The position numbers were made by a program, and so were the translations under genes. From assembly GCA_937919155.1 (NCBI GenBank), contig CALFPM010000066.1:1-20242 (forward strand): a stretch of 20,242 bases of DNA, given 5' to 3'. How positions within the stretch are numbered: the first letter of the stretch is position 1; the number at the start of each line of letters is the position of its first letter. The notes under the pieces were generated by a model, which was given only the letters and a program-made list of their open reading frames with translations, did not search any database and was not told the DNA's origin. This document shows, piece by piece, positions 6,844 through 14,284 of the stretch. This DNA is from an uncultured Clostridia bacterium (GTDB taxonomy: Bacteria > Bacillota > Clostridia > Oscillospirales > Acutalibacteraceae).

Positions 6844-7796
6844 AATTCTGCCTCCGCAAAATCTTTTGCAACGCCGATTGCGGCAAAATCACCGATTTCA
6901 TCGCCGAGCATCGCAGGTACTATTTTACAGCATTGCGCGGAAATTTCAAGAGCTTCATTTTTTATTGTTTCATTCATACTGTCGGCAATCAGATGACCCG
7001 AGCGCTGATAAATGCTGCCCACAACAACTCTTTCAGGGTTGAGAATATCAATGAGAATTGAGATTCCGAGTCCGAGCTTTTCGCCGCATCTGCGGTAAAT
7101 CGCATTTGCAAGCCTGTCGCCTTTCATCGCCGCATCGGCAATTGTTTTTGCGGTTACATTGTCCCGCGGGATTATTGTTGACCCGTTATAAATCGCAAGC
7201 ATTTTCTTTGCCATTGCCGCAATGCCCGCACCGCTGCAAAAACCTTCAAACGAGCCTGCTTTTCCGTAGGCAACAGGTCCGTCAGCATCAAGGCGTATAT
7301 GTCCCACTTCGCCTGCTGTGCCGCAGGTGCCTGAATATAGTTTGCCGTCAAGGATAAGACCCGCGCCCATTCCTGTGCCGAAAGTCAGGAATATCATATT
7401 TTTTGTGCCTTTGCCTGCACCGAATTGCCATTCCGCAAGCGCACAGGCATCCGCATCGTTTCTCACTTTGCAGGGTATGCCCAACTCATCGCGGACAATA
7501 TCCGCAAGAGGAACGTTATCCCAATCAGGCAGGTTCGGAGGCCGCATAATAACACCCGTGTCGCTGTTGAGCGGTCCTCCGCAGCTGACGCCGCAGACAA
7601 GCACATCTTCAGTTGCAATGCCGTTTCGGTCAAGTATCGCCTTTGCGGATGCGATAAGTTCACTGACTATTGACTTCCAGCCGCGTTCAACGCAAGTGTC
7701 AAATCTCACTTTGTCTTTTATTGCATTTTTATTTTTTTCGCTGAGTACAACGGCGCATTTTGTGCCACCGATATCAAAACCAAGGTAATATTTCAT
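6840..7796 (-). CDS. ROK family sugar kinase (zinc-site cysteines replaced)
   Basis: ATP-dependent sugar kinase of the ROK family (glucokinase, ManNAc/GlcNAc kinase and relatives), 318 residues. The phosphate-binding DIGGTK lies at 8-13, the catalytic aspartate is in RNDAD (D114), and EVGH (163-166) with E184 lines the sugar site. The usual zinc motif CxCGxxGCxE is replaced by VAYGKAGSFE (175-184), so all three cysteines are lost while Gly178, Gly181 and the Glu remain. There is no N-terminal helix-turn-helix, so it is a kinase and not a ROK repressor. It is the first gene of the operon with SIS and GH2, under a consensus promoter with a modest RBS (AAAGGCGG). It likely phosphorylates a hexose or amino sugar, but which one is unknown. 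Confidence 0.9.
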   Translation of the reverse strand: MKYYLGFDIGGTKCAVVLSEKNKNAIKDKVRFDTCVERGWKSIVSELIASAKAILDRNGIATEDVLVCGVSCGGPLNSDTGVIMRPPNLPDWDNVPLADIVRDELGIPCKVRNDADACALAEWQFGAGKGTKNMIFLTFGTGMGAGLILDGKLYSGTCGTAGEVGHIRLDADGPVAYGKAGSFEGFCSGAGIAAMAKKMLAIYNGSTIIPRDNVTAKTIADAAMKGDRLANAIYRRCGEKLGLGISILIDILNPERVVVGSIYQRSGHLIADSMNETIKNEALEISAQCCKIVPAMLGDEIGDFAAIGVAKDFAEAEL

Positions 7797-7820
7797 GAAA
7801 ATACCGCCTTTCTTTCGTCA

Positions 7821-7849
7821 ATTATATAATTTTTCTTCCGCTTAGTCAA
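7821..7849 (-). promoter_or_regulatory. Sigma-A promoter of the ROK-SIS-GH2 operon
   Basis: Minus strand: TTGACT (7844-7849), 17-bp spacer and TATAAT (7821-7826), about 25 bp before the ROK ATG. ATTGAC occurs both at the -35 box and just after the -10 box. The -10 lies in a palindrome (ATTATATAAT), so it could also be read toward the plus-strand gene, but I see no good plus-strand -35. Confidence 0.8.
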
Positions 7850-7904
7850 TGAAAAGGTAATATTATCTGCCATTCTGCGGAAAATAAAGCGGAAAGGTTG
7901 TGGT

Positions 7905-8585
7905 TTGTTGGCAGTAACTCTTGCAAGAACGGTGATTCTTTATGTGATTGTTATTTTTCTTATCCGTCTTATGGGCAAGCGTCAGATAGGTGAGTTGCAA
8001 CCATCGGAACTTGTTATCACGATTCTTCTTTCCGAAATAGCCTCAATACCCATTCAGGATAACCAGGTGCCTATTCTGAATTCGGTTGCCGCGCTTTTTG
8101 CTCTTGTGGCGTTTGAAATCATATCATCGGTGATAAGTCTCAAAAGACCCACTGTACGCGCCCGTATGCAGGGACATCCCGTAATCGTTATCCGAAACGG
8201 AGAAATCGATTATGAGGCTTTAAAAAAACTGAGAATGACGGTCAATGACCTTGTTTGTGCACTGCGTCAAAAAGATGTTTTTGACATATCTCAGGTGTCA
8301 TATGCAATATTTGAAACAAACGGAAAAATCAGCGTTTTGCTGAAACCCGAATACAGGAATTCAACTGTCTCAGACCTTGACAAGTATCCGAAAGACAAAG
8401 GCATGCCTTTTGCGGTTATCTGTGACGGAGAGATAGCGGCAGATATGGTGTCCGAATCGGGGTTTGACCTTGATAAAATAAAAAAATTTGCAATTTCGAG
8501 CAAAATTCCCATAGGAGAAATTTTGATTATGACCGTTGATTCAGACGGTATTGCTTACATTGCAAGAAAGGAAGAGAATCCTTGA
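7905..8585 (+). CDS. DUF421 (YetF-family) membrane protein
   Basis: A 226-residue protein of the DUF421/YetF family, members of which occur in spore-forming and other Firmicutes and have no settled biochemical function. Three hydrophobic segments (about 3-22, 33-50 and 56-76) precede a soluble domain. Family marks are RLMGKRQIGELQPSELVITI (21-40), which spans the first loop, and RARMQGHPVIVIRNGEI near 85-101. The start is TTG at 7905, set by GGAAAGG 7 nt upstream; TTG at 7908 is the alternative. It overlaps the following DUF4363 gene by four bases, a pairing common in Clostridia. It is divergent from the ROK operon. The family is certain; the role is unknown. Confidence 0.92.
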   Translation: MLAVTLARTVILYVIVIFLIRLMGKRQIGELQPSELVITILLSEIASIPIQDNQVPILNSVAALFALVAFEIISSVISLKRPTVRARMQGHPVIVIRNGEIDYEALKKLRMTVNDLVCALRQKDVFDISQVSYAIFETNGKISVLLKPEYRNSTVSDLDKYPKDKGMPFAVICDGEIAADMVSESGFDLDKIKKFAISSKIPIGEILIMTVDSDGIAYIARKEENP

Positions 8586-8950
8586 AAAGATTAGGTGCGG
8601 CAATTGCTTTGCTTTCTCTTGCGGCAGGTATTGCTTGGTGGTCGGGATATGTTTTCAGAAGCTGTATGGATTATTTCGAAAATCAGCTTTTGCAGATTCT
8701 TGTTTCACCCGATGAACAGATGGAAGAAAAAACTCAGAACGTTTCGGATGAGTGGATGAAACGCTCTGCTTTTCTTCGAAGTGTTTTTGTTCACAAAGGA
8801 ATAGATGAACTTGAGATTCTTATCACATCATTGCCGATGACCTTAAGGTATTCGGGAAGTGACGGAATGAAAGAAAAATGCATCGAAGGAATAAATCTTA
8901 TCAGAAATCTGAAATCCTGCGAAAAACTTTCGCTTGAGAACGTTTTATAA
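8582..8950 (+). CDS. DUF4363-type small membrane-anchored protein
   Basis: A 122-residue protein with one N-terminal membrane segment (residues ~4-26) followed by a charged, mostly helical extracytoplasmic part. It resembles the DUF4363 family, which often sits directly after DUF421 genes. The start is TTG at 8582, overlapping the DUF421 stop as TTGA, with AAGGAAGAG just upstream, so translation is probably coupled. The function is unknown, but the fixed pairing suggests it works with the DUF421 protein. No terminator follows, so the unit may read into the NfeD-SPFH pair. Confidence 0.8.
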   Translation: MKRLGAAIALLSLAAGIAWWSGYVFRSCMDYFENQLLQILVSPDEQMEEKTQNVSDEWMKRSAFLRSVFVHKGIDELEILITSLPMTLRYSGSDGMKEKCIEGINLIRNLKSCEKLSLENVL

Positions 8951-8978
8951 AGCAAACAGGGAAAATTTAAAAAAATGA

Positions 8979-9007
8979 TTGAAAATCGGACTCTGCAATG
9001 CTAAAAT
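8979..9007 (+). promoter_or_regulatory. Sigma-A promoter for nfeD-SPFH
   Basis: TTGAAA (8979-8984), 17-bp spacer, TAAAAT (9002-9007) with a TGn extension, 26 nt before the NfeD ATG. This gives a short leader with AAGGAAGGAG. Confidence 0.7.
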
Positions 9008-9033
9008 ATAAACAAAGGAAGGAGAGTGATTTA

Positions 9034-9471
9034 ATGCCGGAAATCTCTATGCTGATTTTTTGGGTAGTGTTGCTTGTCGGACTGATTGTGGTTGAAGCCG
9101 TGACGGCTCAGATTGTGACAATCTGGTTTGCCGTTGGTGCTGTTGCGGCAATTGTTGCCGAGTTGCTCGGAGCTCAGATCTGGTTGCAGTGGGTTATTTT
9201 CATTGCAGTGTCGGTGGTTGCTCTCGTTGCAACAAGACCTCTTGTCAGAAAACTGACAAAAACAAAGGTTCAGCCTACCAACGCAGACCGCTGCATAGGC
9301 AAGGTTGCTGTTGTGACAGAAGAAATAGACAACATATCAGCCAAGGGACAGGTAAGTGTTAACGGCACAGTCTGGACTGCGCGTTCGGCAGATGGCTCGG
9401 TTATACCCAAAGATGAAAAAGTCAAGATCGAAAAAATCGAAGGCGTAAAAGTTATAGTGAACAGAATCTAA
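9034..9471 (+). CDS. NfeD-like membrane protein
   Basis: A 145-residue NfeD-family protein: two or three N-terminal membrane helices (about 4-23, 28-45 and 49-67) and a soluble C-terminal OB-fold (~80-145, containing RCIGKVAVV and VKVIVNRI). Such short NfeD proteins are partners of stomatin-type SPFH proteins and are thought to help organise membrane microdomains. The ATG at 9034 is chosen because GGAGAG lies just upstream; the in-frame ATG at 8998 lies within the promoter spacer, upstream of the likely transcription start. The SPFH gene follows after 13 nt, as expected for the nfeD-stomatin pair. Confidence 0.92.
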   Translation: MPEISMLIFWVVLLVGLIVVEAVTAQIVTIWFAVGAVAAIVAELLGAQIWLQWVIFIAVSVVALVATRPLVRKLTKTKVQPTNADRCIGKVAVVTEEIDNISAKGQVSVNGTVWTARSADGSVIPKDEKVKIEKIEGVKVIVNRI

Positions 9472-9484
9472 GGAGGAAACATTT

Positions 9485-10405
9485 ATGTGGATTATTTTGG
9501 TTATTCTTGCATTGGTTATTATCACACTCGTTATCGCAAACATCAAAATTGTTCCTCAATCGAGGGCTTATGTTATTGAAAGACTGGGAACATATAACGC
9601 AACATGGCAGACCGGTCTTCACATCAAAATTCCTTTTGTTGAGAGAGTTGCAAAGCAGGTTTCGCTCAAGGAACAGGTTGTTGACTTTCCGCCTCAGCCC
9701 GTTATCACAAAGGATAACGTAACAATGCAGATTGATACAATTGTGTTTTTTCAGATTACCGACCCCAAGCTTTTTGCATACGGTGTTGAAAGACCTCTTT
9801 CGGCAATTGAAAACCTGACGGCAACAACCCTGAGAAACATCATCGGTGAAATGGAGCTTGACCACACACTCACTTCCCGTGATATCATCAATGCTAAAAT
9901 CAGAGGTATTCTTGACGAAGCAACTGACCCCTGGGGCATCAAAGTCAACAGAGTTGAACTTAAGAATATTCTGCCTCCCAAGGAAATTCAGGATGCAATG
10001 GAAAAGCAGATGAAAGCAGAGCGCCAGCGCCGTGAAGCCATCCTTACCGCGGAGGGCGAAAAGGCAAGTAAGATTCTCGTTGCAGAGGGTCAGAAAGAAA
10101 GCAAGATTCTTGCTGCAGAGGCAGAAAAGCAGAGCGCAATTCTTGCGGCTGAAGCTATCAGAGAGGCCAAGATTATCGAGGCAGAAGGTGAGGCTGAGGC
10201 GATCCGCAGAGTTGAAGAAGCAAGAGCTCAGGCAATCGGTCTTATCAACGAAGCTGCTCCCGGAGACGGATACCTCACACTCAAGAAGCTTGAAGCATTT
10301 GAGGCTGCTGCAGACGGTCAGGCAACAAAGCTGATTATTCCCAGCGATCTTCAGGGACTTGCAGGTCTTGCCGCAAGCGCAAAGGAAATCATTTCAAACA
10401 ACTAA
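9485..10405 (+). CDS. SPFH/Band 7 stomatin-like membrane protein
   Basis: A 306-residue SPFH (Band 7) protein of the bacterial stomatin/QmcA type. It has one N-terminal membrane anchor (~2-21), an SPFH domain (~24-170), and an Ala/Glu-rich coiled-coil arm (~175-255). Family marks include SRAYVIERLGTY (26-37), DNVTMQIDTIVFFQI (77-91) and ERPLSAIENLTATTLR (102-117). Five 11-residue repeats starting with Ala-Glu are visible at 189-243. These proteins form large ring or scaffold assemblies at the membrane with NfeD partners. It has a strong RBS (AAGGAGG), lies 13 nt after nfeD, and is followed by a strong terminator. Confidence 0.95.
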   Translation: MWIILVILALVIITLVIANIKIVPQSRAYVIERLGTYNATWQTGLHIKIPFVERVAKQVSLKEQVVDFPPQPVITKDNVTMQIDTIVFFQITDPKLFAYGVERPLSAIENLTATTLRNIIGEMELDHTLTSRDIINAKIRGILDEATDPWGIKVNRVELKNILPPKEIQDAMEKQMKAERQRREAILTAEGEKASKILVAEGQKESKILAAEAEKQSAILAAEAIREAKIIEAEGEAEAIRRVEEARAQAIGLINEAAPGDGYLTLKKLEAFEAAADGQATKLIIPSDLQGLAGLAASAKEIISNN

Positions 10406-10410
10406 AAGTG

Positions 10411-10446
10411 AAAGCTGTGTACCGAAAGGTACACAGCTTTTTTGCT
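10411..10446. terminator. Terminator after the SPFH gene, probably two-way
   Basis: A 13-bp perfect stem AAAGCTGTGTACC/GGTACACAGCTTT capped by a GAAA tetraloop. It is followed on the plus strand by TTTTGCTTTTTT. On the minus strand, where it follows the ribU stop at 10450, the T-rich run is weaker (TTTCACTTTT). Confidence 0.9.
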
Positions 10447-10449
10447 TTT

Positions 10450-11004
10450 TTATCTTTTTATAAATTTTTTCAGAATTCCGTTTATTGGAGTAAATACTGC
10501 AAATGTAACTGCGGAGTTGATGCCTGCTTTGAGAAGATTAAATGGGATAATTGCAGGGATAAGCATGCTTATAACCGTCTGCGTGCCTGCACCGAGGAAA
10601 ATACCCGTGAATACAAGATTCAGCGGAATCATAACAGCGGTCATTGCAATTGACCCGAGAACGAGACCTATGATAAGGCTCAGATGGGTCTTTTTGCGGC
10701 TGTATATGCCTGATGCAACGAGCACGAGCACGCTTGATGCAATAAAATGCATCACAAAACCTATCCACCCGCTTGATGCACTTACGGTAAGCGCCTGAAT
10801 GATGCATACCGCAAGCAGAATAATCAGGCCCGAAACGGGGCCGAGCATCATTGAGCCGATAAGCACGGGGATATCCGCGGCATCATATTCGAGAAACGGT
10901 GCGGCAGGGATAAGGGGCATACGAATTGTGTAAACAAGCACGATAGAAAGTGCCGTGAGCATTGCCATAACACAAAGTCTGATGATTTTTTCTTGTTTTT
11001 TCAT
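10450..11004 (-). CDS. ribU: ECF transporter S component, riboflavin-specific (RibU)
   Basis: The substrate-binding membrane subunit of an energy-coupling-factor importer; it takes up riboflavin by pairing with shared EcfA/A'/T subunits encoded elsewhere. It has 184 residues and about six hydrophobic helices. An EYDAADIPVLIGS segment (~39-51) resembles the conserved loop of RibU. The ATG at 11002-11004 is chosen because AAGGAGAT lies just upstream; a longer in-frame start would begin inside the terminator region of the leader. The FMN riboswitch in the leader makes the substrate assignment strong. No biosynthesis genes are nearby, consistent with salvage. Confidence 0.93.
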   Translation of the reverse strand: MKKQEKIIRLCVMAMLTALSIVLVYTIRMPLIPAAPFLEYDAADIPVLIGSMMLGPVSGLIILLAVCIIQALTVSASSGWIGFVMHFIASSVLVLVASGIYSRKKTHLSLIIGLVLGSIAMTAVMIPLNLVFTGIFLGAGTQTVISMLIPAIIPFNLLKAGINSAVTFAVFTPINGILKKFIKR

Positions 11005-11048
11005 AAAAATTATATCTCCTTTGCTCGGAGTGCTGATGAAAAATAAAA

Positions 11049-11069
11049 GCCCTGCAATAAATGCAGGGC
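11049..11069 (-). terminator. Expression-platform terminator of the FMN riboswitch
   Basis: Minus strand: an 8-bp stem GCCCTGCA/TGCAGGGC with a 5-nt loop, followed by TTTTATTTTT, placed between the aptamer and the ribU RBS. FMN binding is expected to favour it and stop transcription. The complementary octamers TGCTGATG (11083-11090) and CATCAGCA (11031-11038) bracket it. Confidence 0.85.
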
Positions 11070-11089
11070 GTAAATGCAATCACATCAGC

Positions 11090-11198
11090 ATTCTCTTTCT
11101 TCCGGACTATACCGTCGGTTACGGAATTTCACCGTATCAGCCGCTTAGCGGGTCGTGGACTTTACCACCGGTGGGGAATCTCACCCCGCCCCGAGAAT
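11090..11198 (-). ncRNA. FMN riboswitch (RFN element)
   Basis: Minus strand: the aptamer opens with ATTCTCGGGGCGGGGTGAGA and closes with GAAAGAGAAT. P1 is formed by ATTCTC/GAGAAT. Internal RFN signatures are present: ATTCCCCACCGGTGGTAAAG, GACCCGCTAAGCGG, CGGTGAAATTCCGTAACCGA and TATAGTCCGGAAGAAAGAG. It controls the riboflavin transporter gene ribU, repressing when FMN is plentiful. Confidence 0.97.
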
Positions 11199-11212
11199 TC
11201 ATATTTATCTAC

Positions 11213-11240
11213 ATTATAATCTTCCGCGCGGATTTGTCAA
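11213..11240 (-). promoter_or_regulatory. Promoter of the FMN riboswitch-ribU unit
   Basis: Minus strand: consensus TTGACA (11235-11240), 16-bp spacer and consensus TATAAT (11213-11218). Transcription would start near 11206, just before the aptamer. Confidence 0.85.
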
Positions 11241-11263
11241 TAAGAAAAACGCAAATTTAAGGT

Positions 11264-11292
11264 TTGTAATTTTTACTTGTATGTGATACAAT
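11264..11292 (+). promoter_or_regulatory. Promoter of the yhaM-DUF2804-prmA operon
   Basis: TTGTAA (11264-11269), 17-bp spacer and TACAAT (11287-11292) with a TGn extension, about 40 bp before the yhaM ATG. It is divergent from the ribU promoter, with ~25 bp between the -35 boxes. Confidence 0.7.
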
Positions 11293-11331
11293 AAAACATA
11301 TATATGATTAATTCACCGAAAGGAGATATAT

Positions 11332-12318
11332 ATGAATTTTACTCCCCTTGGTTCAACAAATTCCCACGAGGGATATTGTCTCATAAAAACCGTTGAGAAA
11401 AAGCTGACCGCAAAGGGCGTTCCCTATCTTGACATGACTCTTGCGGATAACAGCGGAGAAATCAACGCAAAGCTATGGGATTACAAAGAATCACCTGCAA
11501 ATCAGTTCAAAGCATTTGATTTTGTTAAGGTCAGAGGCACATATGTGCCTTTTAACGATACAATGCAGTTCAGGGTTGAACGTATCCGCGCCGTTATTCC
11601 TGAAGATAACGTTGCCATTGAGGATTATGTACCCTCGGCTGTGCTTACGGGCGAAGTAATGCTTAAGGAAATTGAAAAAATCGTTGATTCGTTTGCGGAT
11701 GAAGAGCTCGGAACGCTTGTGTCTGCAGTTATTGAACAGTACAGAGAAAAACTTCTTTTCTGGCCTGCCGCAAAGAATCTTCATCATGCCGTCAGAAGCG
11801 GTCTGCTGATGCACACGCTTTCAATTTTAAGGCTCGCAAAGTGCGTTTGCTCGATTTACCTCTTTGTGAATTATGATTTGCTTTGCGCAGGTGCGATTCT
11901 GCACGATATTGCAAAGATTGAAGAAATGCAGGCAACGGAAACGGGCATTGCGGCGGAATATACCGTCAAGGGAAATCTTCTCGGGCATCTCGTTATGGGT
12001 GCAATCAATATTGACAGAATCGGCAGAGGGCTGGGCATAAGCGATGAAACTCTGACACTTATTGAACATATGATTATTTCTCACCACGGTACACCCGAAT
12101 TCGGTGCGGCGAAAATGCCTATGTTTATTGAGGCAGAGCTTCTTTCTCAGCTCGACCTTATGGATGCAAGACTTTACGAAATGCACGCGGCTGTTGAAGC
12201 AGTTGATGAGGGAGCGTTCACACCCCGTCAATGGGCGCTGGAAAACCGTAATCTTTACAATCACGGCAGAGCAGGAAACGGCGGCGTTGAACTTATACAT
12301 GAGGAGGAAACCCAATGA
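11332..12318 (+). CDS. yhaM: 3'-5' exoribonuclease YhaM family (OB-fold plus HD domain)
   Basis: Metal-dependent 3'-5' exoribonuclease of the YhaM family, cytosolic, involved in RNA and possibly DNA 3'-end trimming in Firmicutes. An N-terminal OB-fold nucleic-acid-binding domain covers ~10-90 (LADNSGEINAKLWDY at 37-51). The HD metal-binding residues are H161 (GLLMHTL), H191-D192 (ILHDIAK), H251/H252 (ISHHGTPE) and D275 or D278 (LSQLDLMDA). Length (328) and domain order match B. subtilis YhaM (~314). The AAGGAGAT site fixes the ATG. It is the first gene of a five-gene operon and overlaps the DUF2804 gene by ATGA. Confidence 0.93.
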   Translation: MNFTPLGSTNSHEGYCLIKTVEKKLTAKGVPYLDMTLADNSGEINAKLWDYKESPANQFKAFDFVKVRGTYVPFNDTMQFRVERIRAVIPEDNVAIEDYVPSAVLTGEVMLKEIEKIVDSFADEELGTLVSAVIEQYREKLLFWPAAKNLHHAVRSGLLMHTLSILRLAKCVCSIYLFVNYDLLCAGAILHDIAKIEEMQATETGIAAEYTVKGNLLGHLVMGAINIDRIGRGLGISDETLTLIEHMIISHHGTPEFGAAKMPMFIEAELLSQLDLMDARLYEMHAAVEAVDEGAFTPRQWALENRNLYNHGRAGNGGVELIHEEETQ

Positions 12319-13343
12319 GAAATCACGAAGTAACCAAAGTTCAGCCTTTGCTCAAAGAAGACGGAAGTCTCAGAGAGCCGGGTTGGTCAAAGCAGATCGT
12401 TCAGGTTTATGACCGCAACGCAATCAAAGCACCCAAGTTCAGAATCAAAGAATGGGATTATTATCTTGTTATTTCCGAAAAGAACAATTTTGGCGTGGCA
12501 TTCACTATTTCGGATGACGGTTATATCGGTCTGCAGTCCGTAAGCCTTCTTGATTTTTCAAAACCCTGGGAGCATACGGAAACAATCCTCAATGCACTGC
12601 CTATGGGCAAGCTTAAGCTTCCTTCAACCAGCGAAAAGGGTAACACCGTTTATCACGATAAGCGCCTTGATATGGAATTTCAGGTTTCCGAGGGCAAGCG
12701 CAGAATCGTCTGCAATTTCAAGAATTTCTGTGACGGCAAGCCTTTCAGTTGCGATATAACTCTCGAACAGCCTCCCATGGATACAATGGTTATTGCAACT
12801 CCGTGGAAAGAAAAGAAAACCGCTTTCTATTATAATCAGAAAATCAATTGTATGAGAGCAAGCGGCAAGGCAACATTTGACGGCAAGGATTATGTTTTTG
12901 ACCCCTCAACGGACTTTGGTACCCTTGACTGGGGCAGAGGCGTATGGACATACGACAACACCTGGTATTGGGGTTCGGGTAACATGGATATTGACGGTCA
13001 TTCATTCGGCTTCAATATCGGCTACGGCTTCGGCGATACAAGCGCCGCAAGCGAAAATATGCTTTTCTATGACGGAAAGTGCCATAAGCTTGACGATGTA
13101 ACTTTCAATATTCCCAAAACAGGCTATATGGATCCCTGGACATTCACATCAAGTGACGGCAGATTTGAAATGGAATTCACACCCCTTCTTGACAGAGCCG
13201 CAAAGATAGACATCAAGGTTATCATCACTGACCAGCATCAGGTTTTCGGCAAGATGAACGGTAAAGCCATACTTGATGACGGAACGGTTATTGAGGTCAA
13301 GGATTGCCTCTGTTTTGCCGAGGATGTTCACAATAAATATTGA
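12315..13343 (+). CDS. DUF2804 domain protein
   Basis: A 342-residue protein of the DUF2804 family, with no established function. It is predicted soluble, with no signal peptide or membrane segment, and rich in beta strands and aromatic residues. Recognisable segments include EPGWSKQIVQVYDR (21-34), FGTLDWGRGVWTYDNTWYWG (197-216) and FGFNIGYGFGDTSAASENML (227-246), which resemble the conserved core of the family. The start overlaps the yhaM stop (ATGA), and GAGGAGG upstream serves as RBS. Its place between an RNase and prmA gives no clear functional hint. Some DUF2804 relatives have been likened to lipocalin/AttH-like beta folds; that is not testable here. Confidence 0.85.
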   Translation: MRNHEVTKVQPLLKEDGSLREPGWSKQIVQVYDRNAIKAPKFRIKEWDYYLVISEKNNFGVAFTISDDGYIGLQSVSLLDFSKPWEHTETILNALPMGKLKLPSTSEKGNTVYHDKRLDMEFQVSEGKRRIVCNFKNFCDGKPFSCDITLEQPPMDTMVIATPWKEKKTAFYYNQKINCMRASGKATFDGKDYVFDPSTDFGTLDWGRGVWTYDNTWYWGSGNMDIDGHSFGFNIGYGFGDTSAASENMLFYDGKCHKLDDVTFNIPKTGYMDPWTFTSSDGRFEMEFTPLLDRAAKIDIKVIITDQHQVFGKMNGKAILDDGTVIEVKDCLCFAEDVHNKY

Positions 13344-13357
13344 TTTGGAGATAAAAA

Positions 13358-14284
13358 ATGGATTGGACCGAAATTAAAATCACGGTCAACGCAGATGATG
13401 TTGACAGAGCAGGGGACATTGCCCATATGGCAGTGCCTTACGGAATTTATATTGAAGATTACCGCACCCTTGAGCAGGAAGCCTGGGAAATAGCAAGAAT
13501 TGATCTCATTGACGAAGATTTGCTTGCAAAAGACAGGTCAAAGGGTATTGTGCATATTTACATTTCACCCGAGGAAAATCCTGCAGAGGCAGTTTCTTTC
13601 CTGACCGAAAGATTTGCCGCCGAGGGAATTGAGTGCGAAATTGACGAGTCCGTGTGCAAAAACGCGGATTGGGAGAATAACTGGAAAAAGTATTTCAAGC
13701 CCATGCCTGTGGGTGAAAGACTTCTTATCCGCCCCATCTGGGAGGATGAATTTGAAGCAGGCGACAGAGCTGTGCTTCATCTCGAACCGGGTCTTGCGTT
13801 TGGCTCAGGCACTCACGACACAACAAGACTCTGCCTTGAAACTCTTGAAAAATATGCAGAAAACGGTAAAACCGTTCTCGATGTTGGATGCGGAAGCGGT
13901 ATTCTTTCCGTTGCCTGCCTTCTTCTCGGTGCGGACAGTGCTGTTGGTGTTGACATCGATGCTCTCGCAGTTAAAACAGCGAGGGAAAACGGCAAAACCA
14001 ACGGTTTTGATGAGCCTGAATTCACCGTGCTTCAGGGTTCAACAACAGACAAGGTAACAGGCAAGTTTGATATTATTGCCGCCAATATAGTTGCCGATAT
14101 CATCATAAACCTTTGCGGAAACGTAAAAGATTATATGAATCCCGATGCGGTGTTTATCACTTCGGGCATCATTGAGCCCAGAGAGAACGATGTTCTTGCC
14201 GCATTTGAGGCAAACGGACTTGAAGTTATTGCCCGCCACGAAAGCGGAGGATGGCTCTGCTTTGAAACGAAGGTGGCAAAATGA
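13358..14284 (+). CDS. prmA: Ribosomal protein L11 methyltransferase
   Basis: SAM-dependent methyltransferase that trimethylates ribosomal protein L11 in the cytosol. The N-terminal substrate-recognition domain (~1-110) is followed by a Rossmann methyltransferase domain. PrmA marks are EPGLAFGSGTHDTT (143-156), the SAM-binding LDVGCGSGIL (174-183), VDIDALAV (198-205) and AANIVADI. The length of 308 is normal. The ATG at 13358 has GGAG upstream, 14 nt after the DUF2804 stop. It overlaps the next gene by ATGA. The family assignment is unambiguous. Confidence 0.97.
   Translation: MDWTEIKITVNADDVDRAGDIAHMAVPYGIYIEDYRTLEQEAWEIARIDLIDEDLLAKDRSKGIVHIYISPEENPAEAVSFLTERFAAEGIECEIDESVCKNADWENNWKKYFKPMPVGERLLIRPIWEDEFEAGDRAVLHLEPGLAFGSGTHDTTRLCLETLEKYAENGKTVLDVGCGSGILSVACLLLGADSAVGVDIDALAVKTARENGKTNGFDEPEFTVLQGSTTDKVTGKFDIIAANIVADIIINLCGNVKDYMNPDAVFITSGIIEPRENDVLAAFEANGLEVIARHESGGWLCFETKVAK

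Noticed and set aside
7850..7904. A dedicated plus-strand promoter for the DUF421 gene
   Set aside because: TATTAT at 7861-7866 could be a -10 box, but no acceptable -35 box is found at 16-18 bp, so I do not call it.
8998..9033. Upstream in-frame ATG for the NfeD gene
   Set aside because: It falls inside the promoter spacer, before the expected transcription start, whereas the ATG at 9034 has a strong RBS.
9452..9865. Minus-strand open frame of 137 codons opposite nfeD and the SPFH gene
   Set aside because: Its composition mirrors the SPFH coding strand, it has no RBS, and both overlapped plus-strand genes are well supported.
10049..10213. 33-bp periodic sequence as a CRISPR-like or tandem DNA repeat
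   Set aside because: The period reflects the 11-residue coiled-coil repeat of the SPFH protein; the DNA units are diverged and there are no spacers.
11005..11079. Longer N-terminus for ribU
   Set aside because: It would start within the riboswitch terminator region and has no RBS; the ATG at 11004 is preceded by AAGGAGAT.
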